6,906 nt of DNA from JBGOUJ01 sp041477005 (lineage in GTDB: Bacteria > Acidobacteriota > Terriglobia > Bryobacterales > JACQDG01). The stretch spans positions 1 to 6,906 of the forward strand of contig JBGOUJ010000423.1 of assembly GCA_041477005.1 (NCBI GenBank), read 5' to 3'. The notes beneath the pieces are model-generated. The model searched no databases, was not told the origin of the DNA, and was given only the letters and a program-made list of their open reading frames with translations. The translations under genes were made by a program, and so were the position numbers. Below, piece by piece: positions 1-5,648 of this stretch. Within the stretch, counting starts at the first letter, position 1. Each line of letters opens with the position of its first letter.

Positions 1-3
1 GTC

Positions 4-37
4 TTTGTTCCCTTTGCGCTCTTGGCGTCTTGGCGCG
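4..37. repeat. Degenerate 8-9 bp tandem repeat downstream of the B3 hydrolase gene
   Basis: About four diverged copies of a TTTGCGCTC / TTGGCGTC-like unit stand head to tail (units near 4-12, 13-21, 22-29 and 30-37). The array may continue left of the window. It lies 43 bases beyond the stop codon of the metallo-beta-lactamase-fold gene. I see no good stem-loop in the remaining bases up to 79, so this is not a convincing terminator. From memory, short arrays of CGCCAAGA- or GCAAAGAACG-type units are common between genes in several environmental phyla; that is recollection and was not checked here. Confidence 0.5.
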
Positions 38-79
38 AAACCTTCCGGTCGGTTGGCTCGCGGCCCGGATTGGCGGGCG

Positions 80-910
80 TCAGCGGTTGGTTTTCTTCTG
101 TTCTTCTAGCTTGGCGAGAAAATCCTTCTCCGACTTTTCAATGAAGGCACGATATCCTTCGGGGTCGATAAACGGATTGGTCCCGCCCTTGCCCAGCTTC
201 TCGAACTTCGCCTCCATGCCGTATTGCGACCCATGCGGCGCCAGGAAGACGTCGCAAGGAAGCGTCTTCAGCGCTCGAAAGCTGCGCTCGTAGTCGCCGG
301 AGATCTGCGGATACTCGGCGTTGTTGACGAGCTTGTAGCCGGGGTTCACAGATGTGCTGCCGAAGATCACCACGTTGTAAGACCGGCTGCCTTCCCCAGC
401 CTTCATGGTCCAGGTCGTATCACCCTTGGTGTGCCCCGGCGTCAGGTGGGCGGTCAGAGTCGTGCCGCCGAGCTTCACCTCCTCGCCGTCATGCAGCACC
501 TGGTCCACCGCGCACCGCTTGCCGGAGCGGCCCCCGGCGATCACTTCGGCGTCCCCCTCCATCACCAGCACCCGCGCGCCGGTCAGCTCCTTGACCATCG
601 CGTGCCCCGCCACGTGGTCGCCGTGGGCATGGCTGGCCAGCAGGATCTTGATGTCGCCGAAGCGGAACCCCAGCTTTTCCGTGCCTTCCCGGATGATCGG
701 CACGGTCTGCTCGAAGCCGCTGTTGATCAGGATGAGACCTTGCGGCGTGGTAATCAGAAACGAAGCCAGATCGGCCGAGCCGACGTAGTAAATGTTGGCG
801 ATCACGTGGTGCGCCGGAAAGGGCTTGGACCATTCCGGCGGCGAGTTCCCGGTTTGGGCCGCCAGGGGCGCCAGCGCGAGCAACGCGAACAACGCGCCGC
901 GACGAATCAC
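80..910 (-). CDS. Secreted subclass B3 metallo-beta-lactamase-family hydrolase
   Basis: This is a zinc hydrolase of the metallo-beta-lactamase fold, closest in layout to subclass B3, whose members hydrolyse beta-lactams in the periplasm. Numbering from the GTG at 910 (276 aa): a signal peptide at about 1-18 (Arg-Arg, a Leu/Ala core, then AAQ); the zinc motif SHAHGDH with H94, H96, D98 and H99; the third site-1 His, H160, in TPGHTKGD; and H226 in APHG. The segment GSTSVNPGYKL and the tail GGTNPFIDPEGY resemble FEZ-1- and BJP-1-like B3 enzymes as I remember them. All six zinc ligands are present, so it should be active, but the substrate (antibiotic or other lactam/ester) cannot be read from sequence. 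Start choice: the open frame allows a GTG at 922, which would overlap the upstream gene. The GTG at 910 lies 2 nt after the upstream stop, has a GGAG 11 nt ahead, and gives a cleaner signal peptide. Either start leaves the mature protein unchanged. Confidence 0.88.
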   Translation of the reverse strand: MIRRGALFALLALAPLAAQTGNSPPEWSKPFPAHHVIANIYYVGSADLASFLITTPQGLILINSGFEQTVPIIREGTEKLGFRFGDIKILLASHAHGDHVAGHAMVKELTGARVLVMEGDAEVIAGGRSGKRCAVDQVLHDGEEVKLGGTTLTAHLTPGHTKGDTTWTMKAGEGSRSYNVVIFGSTSVNPGYKLVNNAEYPQISGDYERSFRALKTLPCDVFLAPHGSQYGMEAKFEKLGKGGTNPFIDPEGYRAFIEKSEKDFLAKLEEQKKTNR

Positions 911-912
911 GG

Positions 913-1317
913 CTATTTCCACTCCCAGGCTCTCGAGTGGGTCTTCCCGGTGCTTTCGTCGGCGTCGAACTCGAACACGCCGACCACATTGTTCAGCCGC
1001 GCCAACTGGGGCGATGTAGATTGATAATATATAGCTCCGCGGTACTTGACCGACCCGCCGTCGAACTTCCCGAGGCCGTGGCCTTTCCAGGTGGCAGTCC
1101 CTCCGTCCTTGGTGACCATGAACCCCTGCCCGGACCCGAATAAGGTTCCGTCCGCCCTCTGGACCGAAACGTAGGTCCCCGAATGGTTCACATCGACTCC
1201 CACCATCCTGCCGCTGTCCTCGAAGGTGACCTCCACCTTGAGGCCGCCGCCTTCAGCCGGCAGCACTCTCCGCAAAACCCTCTTTCCGCGCAACTCTCCA
1301 AGCAGATCACCGAGCAT
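913..1317 (-). CDS. Conserved-looking 134-aa protein of unknown function, predicted all-beta
   Basis: I do not recognise the family. The 134-residue product has no signal peptide, no membrane segment and no cysteine. After a short N-terminal helix (about 1-18), it is a run of alternating hydrophobic strands with glycine turns: G61-SGQG, an unpaired W77 in ATWKGHGLG (75-83), YRGAIYY (92-98), LARLNN (105-110), and a final WEWK. This pattern suggests a small beta-barrel or sandwich, of the lipocalin/allene-oxide-cyclase size class, but that is only a guess from the strand pattern. Start: the frame stays open to 1398, but the ATG at 1315-1317 has an excellent Shine-Dalgarno (AGGAGGG, 7 nt away), while the extra N-terminal residues look non-coding. 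The stop sits 2 nt before the chosen start of the B3 hydrolase, so the two are probably co-translated; the upstream gene on the same strand is the barrel protein, 117 bp away. Confidence 0.75.
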   Translation of the reverse strand: MLGDLLGELRGKRVLRRVLPAEGGGLKVEVTFEDSGRMVGVDVNHSGTYVSVQRADGTLFGSGQGFMVTKDGGTATWKGHGLGKFDGGSVKYRGAIYYQSTSPQLARLNNVVGVFEFDADESTGKTHSRAWEWK

Positions 1318-1324
1318 GACTCTT

Positions 1325-1331
1325 CCCTCCT
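1325..1331 (-). promoter_or_regulatory. Strong ribosome binding site that fixes the start at 1317
   Basis: On the minus strand AGGAGGG stands 7 nt upstream of the ATG at 1315-1317. This near-perfect Shine-Dalgarno makes that ATG the start of the 134-aa protein rather than the longer reading frame beginning at 1398. Confidence 0.8.
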
Positions 1332-1350
1332 CGTAAGGTGTGAGGCCAAG

Positions 1351-1359
1351 AGCATAGCA
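1351..1359 (-). promoter_or_regulatory. Candidate extended -10 promoter for the unknown gene and B3 hydrolase
   Basis: The minus strand reads TGCTATGCT: a TGn extension directly before TATGCT, which matches TATAAT at four of six positions. It would give a leader of about 25 nt before the ATG at 1317. No -35 hexamer is visible at the usual distance. It would let the two downstream genes be transcribed separately from the barrel gene. Prediction by eye only. Confidence 0.28.
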
Positions 1360-1434
1360 CAGGAAGCGTGCCCAAAGGTGGGATGGTGGGCGAGCCATTT
1401 TCCAGAGCCGACCACTTCCCTGTCGTGCGAACGG

Positions 1435-2244
1435 TCAATGCTTGAAGCGGTATCCCAGGATCATCTTCACGAGCAGATGGTCGGTGCTCGCAGTAACGCC
1501 GAGCCCGACGGCCACGTTGAACTCCCAGTCGGGTGACAGGTTCAGGTCGAGGGCCGGCATGATCTGCTGCTGTTGGTCGCGCAAGGGGTCGAAGCCCGTG
1601 ATGGGGCCCAAGGCCCCGTAATATTCCAGGCCTGCCGCCACCTTCTTGCTCACGTCATAACTGAACTTGAAATTGGGCGAAAACTCGAAGCCCTTGCCGG
1701 CGTTTGGTCCATGAAAGCTCTTCTCGAACGTCGGGTTGAAGTCGAAGTACCAGCGACCCAACTTCTTGTCGATGATGGGGCGGATTTCCCACGTCCAGGT
1801 GTCGGGCGAATAAACCCGCCTCTGGTAGCCGAACTCCTGCGAGAGGCTCAAGCCGACGGGCAGGTGCCAGCTCTCCGGGGCGCGGAAGCGCGGCCGGATG
1901 TGATCACCGACCCACGACCATCCGTATCCGGGCTGCGCGCTGGTGAAGATATAAAAGCCGCACTCGAACCAGGGCGTGAAACCGTGAGTGATCTCGATGG
2001 TTTCGTGCCACTGGTGTTCCGTGGGGCGTGTGCCGTCGGTGGGCGCCTTGTCGCCCTTCACGGTGAAGTTGTTGTGCAACTCGACCATGGTGCTCCCGGG
2101 TTCGACGGTATCGTAACTGTAAACCTGGATCTCATAGTTGCCTTGCCCGTAAACAGCGGGGCCCGGCAGGCACACCAAGGCCAGCGCCAGCCCTCTGACC
2201 TTCGCGAGCCGGGTGATTCCACCACTCGTTGGTTCCACTGACAT
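1435..2244 (-). CDS. Putative outer-membrane beta-barrel protein of unknown function
   Basis: A 269-residue exported protein. It has a hydrophobic signal segment at about 17-30 with likely cleavage near VYGQ (31-34), preceded by a rather long polar N-terminus. The mature part alternates short amphipathic strands rich in Trp, Tyr and Phe with polar loops (for example WFECGFYIF 92-100, WTWEIRPII 150-158, WYFDFNPTF 165-173, FEFSPNFKFSYDV 186-198) and ends in LVKMILGYRFKH, as expected for a barrel whose last strand is recognised by the outer-membrane insertion machinery. The terminal aromatic is third from the end instead of last. The layout resembles the MetA/phenol-degradation or generic transporter-annotated barrel proteins, but the substrate is unknown. 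The start ATG has GGAG 11 nt upstream; a GTG two codons in is the only near alternative. It is divergent from the M16 peptidase operon. Confidence 0.7.
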   Translation of the reverse strand: MSVEPTSGGITRLAKVRGLALALVCLPGPAVYGQGNYEIQVYSYDTVEPGSTMVELHNNFTVKGDKAPTDGTRPTEHQWHETIEITHGFTPWFECGFYIFTSAQPGYGWSWVGDHIRPRFRAPESWHLPVGLSLSQEFGYQRRVYSPDTWTWEIRPIIDKKLGRWYFDFNPTFEKSFHGPNAGKGFEFSPNFKFSYDVSKKVAAGLEYYGALGPITGFDPLRDQQQQIMPALDLNLSPDWEFNVAVGLGVTASTDHLLVKMILGYRFKH

Positions 2245-2276
2245 CGGCTAGAGCACTCCGCAGCTAAGACAAGAAG

Positions 2277-2304
2277 CTTATCTTGACAGAGGTTCTTCTG
2301 ACAA
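2277..2304 (-). promoter_or_regulatory. Candidate sigma-70-type promoter of the barrel protein gene
   Basis: On the minus strand TTGTCA (2299-2304, five of six matches to TTGACA) is followed after 16 nt by GATAAG (2277-2282, four of six matches to TATAAT). Transcription would start near 2270, about 25 nt upstream of the start codon. Position and spacing fit well, but acidobacterial promoters are poorly characterised and this is a match by eye. Confidence 0.4.
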
Positions 2305-2453
2305 CCTTCAAAGCTCGGATACAGACTGTGCAATGGAAACCAGCCGGTGCATGATGACTGCATGGGAGGGCATCGGAAGGGCTATGTGGCGCACCGGGCC
2401 AGCGCAAACGACCGTCACGCTGATGCTATTCTGGAAGACGAGGAAGGGCCCGC

Positions 2454-3830
2454 ATGTGGAAAACTCTTGCCATTTGCCTGCTTGCGACCACCCTGGCGAC
2501 GGGAGCTTCGAATCCCCCTGCCAAGGTTTTTGCGTTCCCGTATTCGATCGACGATCTGCCCAACGGTCTCCGCCTGGTCACGGTAAACACCGGCCTCCCG
2601 AACATCGTGGCGCTCTACACCGTGGTGCGGACCGGCTCGCGCAATGAAGTCGAGCCGGGAAAATCGGGCTTCGCCCACCTGTTCGAGCACCTGATGTTTC
2701 GCGGCACCGAAAAATATCCGCCCGAGAAATGGGAAGCGGTGATGCAGGCGGCCGGCGCCCAGACCAACGCTTACACCACCGACGACCGCACCGTCTACCA
2801 CGCCGTGTTCGCCAAAGAGGACCTGGAGCCGGTGCTGACCATCGAAGGCGACCGCTTCCAGAACCTGAAATACTCCGAAGAGAGCTTCAAGACCGAAACC
2901 CGCGCCGTGCTCGGGGAATACAACAAGAACAGCTCCAACCCTTTCCGCAAGCTTTTCGAGGCAATCCAGGAGACGGCTTTCACTACCCATACTTACCGGC
3001 ACACCACGATGGGCTTCATCCGGGACGTCGAGAGTATGCCGCAGGAGTACCAGTACAGCCTGCAGTTCTTCGACCGCTGGTACCGCCCCGAGAACACGAT
3101 CATCTGCCTGGTCGGCGACGTGGACCGCCAGGCAGCGCTGGCGCTGGTGAAGAAATACTTCGGGAGCTGGAAGAGGGGCGGCTACAAATCCGACATCGCG
3201 GTCGAGCCTCCGCAGACCGAGCCCCGGACGACCCACGTGGATTGGCCCACCTCCACGTTGCCGCTGGTGGCCGTCTCCTTCAAGGCGCCGGCCTACGACG
3301 ACGAGAAGAAGGACTCCGCCGCCCTCGATATCGCTTCCTACCAGGCGTTTTCGCAGAGCTCCGACCTCTATCGCAAACTGGTGATCGTGGAGCAGAAGGT
3401 GGACGTTTTGTTTTCCGATGCCTCGGACCACATCGATCCGTTCTTGTTCACCGTGGGCGCCCGAGTCAAAAACCCCAAGGACCTGGAGTATGTCCGGCAG
3501 CAAATCCTGGACACCTACGAGGGGCTGCGGTCACAGCCCATTAAGCGGGCGGAGCTGGAGGAGGTCAAATCGCACCTGCTTTATGAGTTCGCTCTGAGCC
3601 TGAACAGCACGGCGCGGGTGGCCGAGGGTCTCGCCTCCTTCGTCGCGCTGCGGCGGACTCCCGAGACGATCAACAAGCGATACGCCCTCTACCGGGAGAT
3701 CACGGCGGAGGACGTGCAGGCGGCGGCCCGAAAATACTTCGCGCCGCAGGCCCGCACCATTACCACGCTCAGCACTAAGCCCGGCCCGAGCCAGGCCTCG
3801 ACGGGAGGCGGCCCCGGAGGCAAGCAATGA
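2454..3830 (+). CDS. Exported M16 family zinc peptidase, catalytic (HxxEH) subunit
   Basis: A 458-residue M16 (pitrilysin/processing-peptidase) family protein with a signal peptide (1 to about 18), so it probably acts in the periplasm or at the envelope on peptides or unfolded proteins. The zinc site is intact: H75-L-F-E78-H79, with the distal ligand E155 and its upstream helper E148 (seven residues apart, as in pitrilysin). The N-terminal M16 domain spans about 30-190. The second, inactive-type domain spans about 200-430 and includes SDLYRKL (303-309). At the positions where M16 enzymes carry the substrate-binding Arg and Tyr, this protein has V310 and D317. It ends in a Gly/Ser/Pro-rich tail (442-458). 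AGGAAGG lies 6 nt before the ATG. Its stop overlaps the start of the partner subunit by 4 nt. At about 450 residues it is an M16B-sized half enzyme. The family assignment is certain; the substrate is not known. Confidence 0.95.
   Translation: MWKTLAICLLATTLATGASNPPAKVFAFPYSIDDLPNGLRLVTVNTGLPNIVALYTVVRTGSRNEVEPGKSGFAHLFEHLMFRGTEKYPPEKWEAVMQAAGAQTNAYTTDDRTVYHAVFAKEDLEPVLTIEGDRFQNLKYSEESFKTETRAVLGEYNKNSSNPFRKLFEAIQETAFTTHTYRHTTMGFIRDVESMPQEYQYSLQFFDRWYRPENTIICLVGDVDRQAALALVKKYFGSWKRGGYKSDIAVEPPQTEPRTTHVDWPTSTLPLVAVSFKAPAYDDEKKDSAALDIASYQAFSQSSDLYRKLVIVEQKVDVLFSDASDHIDPFLFTVGARVKNPKDLEYVRQQILDTYEGLRSQPIKRAELEEVKSHLLYEFALSLNSTARVAEGLASFVALRRTPETINKRYALYREITAEDVQAAARKYFAPQARTITTLSTKPGPSQASTGGGPGGKQ
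3816..3830 (+). promoter_or_regulatory. Shine-Dalgarno plus ATGA stop/start overlap coupling the two M16 genes
   Basis: GGAGG at 3816-3820 lies inside the 3' end of the first M16 gene, 6 nt before the ATG at 3827-3829, and the TGA of the first gene is 3828-3830. This geometry indicates translational coupling, and therefore roughly matched production of the two subunits. Confidence 0.8.
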
Positions 3831-5302
3831 TCCGCCGCACCGCCCTGGCCGCTTCCCTGCTGGCCGCCGCGCTTTTCGCTCAGAAAATCGAGACCGTGAC
3901 GCTTCCCTCCAGCGCGCCGCTCGTCACGTTTCGCATCCTGTTCAAGACCGGCGCCGCCTCCGACCCGGCCGGCAAGGAGGGCGCGGCCGCGCTCACCGCC
4001 GCCATGCTCGCCGCAGGCGGATCGCGCGAGATGAGCTACGAGCAGATCGTGCGCGCCCTGTTCCCTATGGCCGCCGCCATCCACTCCCAGACCGACAAGG
4101 AGATGACGGTCTTCTACGGGACCACCCACGCCGACAACCTGGAGAAATACTACGGCTTGCTGCGGTCCATGCTGCTCGATCCCGGCTGGCGCGAGGACGA
4201 TTTCCGCCGCCTCAAGATGGACGCCATCAATCACCTCCGCGTCGAGCTGCGCGGCAACAACGACGAAGAGCTGGGCAAGGAAGCGCTCTACCTCCGGATC
4301 TACGACAGCCATCCCTATGGCCACGAAAATACCGGCGCGGTGAGCGCTCTCGAGAAGATGACCCTCGACGACTTGAAGAGCTTCTACCGGCGCAACTATA
4401 CGCGAGCCGGTCTGGTCATCGGCCTGGCCGGCGGCTACCCGAAGGGGTTCGCCGAGCGGGTCACCGCCGATTTTGCCCGCCTGCCGGAGCAGGCTCCTCC
4501 TGCGGCCGAGCTGCCGGAACCGAAAGCGCTGCCGAAACTGCGCGTCCGCCTGATTGAGAAGAACACCCGCGCCACGGCCATCTCTCTCGGGTTCCCCCTG
4601 GCTGTCAACCGCTCTTCGCCCGATTGGCCCGCGCTTCTGGTGGCGCAATCTTACCTGGGCCAGCACCGCTCGAGCAAGGGCCGGCTCTACAACCGCCTGC
4701 GGGAGCTGCGCGGCCTCAACTATGGCGACTACGCCTACATTGAATACTTTCCGCGCGGAATGTCCCTGACGGAGCCCGAACCGAACCTGGGCCGGCGGCA
4801 GCAGATCTTCCAGATCTGGATCCGTCCGGTCGAGCCGCAAAACGGGATGTTTGTTCTGCGAGCGGCGCTATACGAGCTCAACCGCCTCGTGGAGCGGGGC
4901 CTCTCGAAAGAGGAGTTCGAAGCCACGCGGCAGTTCCTTTCCAAGTTCGTCAACCTGCTGACCCAGACCCAGGGGGCGCAGCTCGGCTATCTGCTCGACA
5001 GCAAGTATTACGGCATCCCCGAGTTCAACGGCTACGTCAAGAGCGCGCTCGAGCGTCTCTCCGTGGACGACGTCAACGGCGCCATCAGGAAGCACCTGCG
5101 CGCCACGAACCTGGACGTCATCATCGTCACCAAGGACGCCAAGGGGATGAAGGACGCGATCCTCTCGGGCGCGCCCTCAACGATGACCTACGTTGCGCAG
5201 AAGCCCAAAGAGGTGCTGGACGAGGACAAGCGGATTGGAAGCTACAGGCTGGACGTGAGTGCGGTTGACGTGGTTCCTGCCGACACCGTCTTCGAGCGCT
5301 GA
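3827..5302 (+). CDS. Exported M16 family protein, non-catalytic (Arg/Tyr) partner subunit
   Basis: A 491-residue M16-like protein with a signal peptide (MIRRTALAAS..., cleavage near LFA-Q, residues 16-19), so it goes to the same compartment as its upstream partner. The zinc motif is gone: the stretch matching HxxEH reads A55-L-T-A58-A59, so it cannot hold zinc there. By contrast, the C-terminal half has the canonical GRLYNRLRELRGLNY (285-299) with R292 and Y299 seven residues apart, the pair that binds substrate backbone in M16 enzymes. Typical M16 fold landmarks include HPYGHENTG (162-170) and LDDLKSFYRRNY (180-191). About 45 residues extend beyond the core at the C-terminus. From family knowledge, this arrangement matches the non-catalytic subunit of heterodimeric M16B peptidases such as mitochondrial MPP or the Sphingomonas Sph2681/Sph2682 pair. 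It is expected to form a dimer with the product of 2454-3830. Confidence 0.93.
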   Translation: MIRRTALAASLLAAALFAQKIETVTLPSSAPLVTFRILFKTGAASDPAGKEGAAALTAAMLAAGGSREMSYEQIVRALFPMAAAIHSQTDKEMTVFYGTTHADNLEKYYGLLRSMLLDPGWREDDFRRLKMDAINHLRVELRGNNDEELGKEALYLRIYDSHPYGHENTGAVSALEKMTLDDLKSFYRRNYTRAGLVIGLAGGYPKGFAERVTADFARLPEQAPPAAELPEPKALPKLRVRLIEKNTRATAISLGFPLAVNRSSPDWPALLVAQSYLGQHRSSKGRLYNRLRELRGLNYGDYAYIEYFPRGMSLTEPEPNLGRRQQIFQIWIRPVEPQNGMFVLRAALYELNRLVERGLSKEEFEATRQFLSKFVNLLTQTQGAQLGYLLDSKYYGIPEFNGYVKSALERLSVDDVNGAIRKHLRATNLDVIIVTKDAKGMKDAILSGAPSTMTYVAQKPKEVLDEDKRIGSYRLDVSAVDVVPADTVFER

Positions 5303-5309
5303 ACCGGGT

Positions 5310-5403
5310 CCCCCAATGGAACCCCCGATGAACGCCCGCTAAACTAAAACGTGGGGTTTTTATCGGCGTTCATCTGCGTTCATCTGCGGTTCCATTTTGG
5401 GGG
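5310..5403. repeat. Long imperfect palindrome with embedded 10-bp tandem, filling a convergent gene gap
   Basis: The outer arms are CCCCCAATGGAACC (5310-5323) and GGTTCCATTTTGGGGG (5388-5403), which pair over 14 bp with a 2-nt bulge. The inner arms are GATGAACGCC (5327-5336) and its exact complement GGCGTTCATC (5365-5374). The right side also carries CGTTCATCTG twice in tandem (5367-5376 and 5377-5386), so the left arm can pair with either copy. The element occupies nearly all the bases between the stop of the second M16 gene (5302) and the stop of the CDGSH gene (5407). On the plus strand the stem is followed by TTTT (5404-5407). It may work as a terminator between convergent genes, or be a small palindromic repeat of the REP/MITE kind. 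Confidence 0.7.
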
Positions 5404-5406
5404 TTT

Positions 5407-5631
5407 TCACAGCTTCGGCGCCGGCGGCGGCAACTCGCGGGCCTCGACTTCGGACCGAAAGCCCACCCGGTTGTGGCTGCCGTCGCAAAACGGCTTGTTC
5501 TCCGAGTGCCCGCAGCGGCACAGCGAGATCACCGCGCGTCCACCGAGGCCGAACGGCCTCCCCGCAGCATCGCAAAGCGTCATCTCGCCTTCCAGCCGGA
5601 GCGGGCCGTTGTTGCCGACTGTTATCTTCAT
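5407..5631 (-). CDS. Small CDGSH-type [2Fe-2S] iron-sulfur protein
   Basis: A 74-residue single-domain protein with the full CDGSH signature CRCGHSENKPFCDGSH: C38, C40, C49 and H53 are the three-Cys, one-His ligands of a redox-active [2Fe-2S] cluster. The N-terminal half (NGPLRLEGE at 8-16, then DAAGRPF) is the small beta region that precedes the cluster motif in bacterial members. The tail is proline-rich (PPPAPKL). There is no signal peptide or membrane anchor, so it is cytosolic, unlike the membrane-anchored mitoNEET homologues. An extra cysteine, C20, is not part of the motif. Bacterial members are thought to act in electron transfer or iron/redox handling; the specific role is unknown. 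It starts 17 nt after the desaturase stop with AGGAGG in the gap, which points to one transcript with the desaturase and a possible redox role beside it. Confidence 0.9.
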   Translation of the reverse strand: MKITVGNNGPLRLEGEMTLCDAAGRPFGLGGRAVISLCRCGHSENKPFCDGSHNRVGFRSEVEARELPPPAPKL

Positions 5632-5634
5632 TCG

Positions 5635-5640
5635 CCTCCT
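5635..5640 (-). promoter_or_regulatory. AGGAGG ribosome binding site of the CDGSH gene with a short 3-nt spacer
   Basis: A consensus AGGAGG on the minus strand lies between the desaturase stop (5649) and the ATG at 5629-5631. The spacer is only 3 nt, shorter than the usual 5-9, which may moderate translation. No better start codon lies nearby in frame. Confidence 0.6.
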
Positions 5641-5648
5641 AACTTAAC

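Noticed and set aside
224..1024. A 266-codon plus-strand open frame opposite the B3 hydrolase
   Set aside because: The minus strand encodes a complete set of zinc ligands and a signal peptide. The plus frame is His/Arg/Ala-rich without a domain and runs across two genes.
1318..1398. Upstream extension of the 134-aa protein by 27 residues
   Set aside because: The internal ATG has an AGGAGGG 7 nt upstream. The extension would have to run through that Shine-Dalgarno and through the promoter candidate.
1573..2241. A 222-codon plus-strand open frame opposite the barrel protein
   Set aside because: There is no domain signal. The minus-strand frame has a signal peptide and a barrel strand pattern.
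2283..2288. A perfect TTGACA on the plus strand as the -35 of the M16 operon
   Set aside because: No acceptable -10 lies 16-18 nt downstream (the best, TTCAAA, matches three of six), and the gene start is another 140 nt away.
2415..3503. A 362-codon minus-strand open frame opposite the first M16 gene
   Set aside because: It is antisense to a gene with an intact zinc motif. The product is low-complexity in Val, Gly, Arg and His with no recognisable domain, as expected from a GC-rich codon shadow.
3689..4840. A 383-codon minus-strand open frame opposite the second M16 gene
   Set aside because: Same reasoning: the plus-strand frame carries the M16 motifs, and the reverse frame is a compositional shadow crossing both M16 genes.
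5365..5387. Tandem CGTTCATCTG copies as a CRISPR or att-site remnant
   Set aside because: The units are 10 bp with no spacers, and no cas, integrase or tRNA gene lies nearby.
5351..5647. A 98-codon plus-strand open frame starting inside the palindrome
   Set aside because: Its first third is a translation of the repeat and the rest is antisense to the CDGSH gene.
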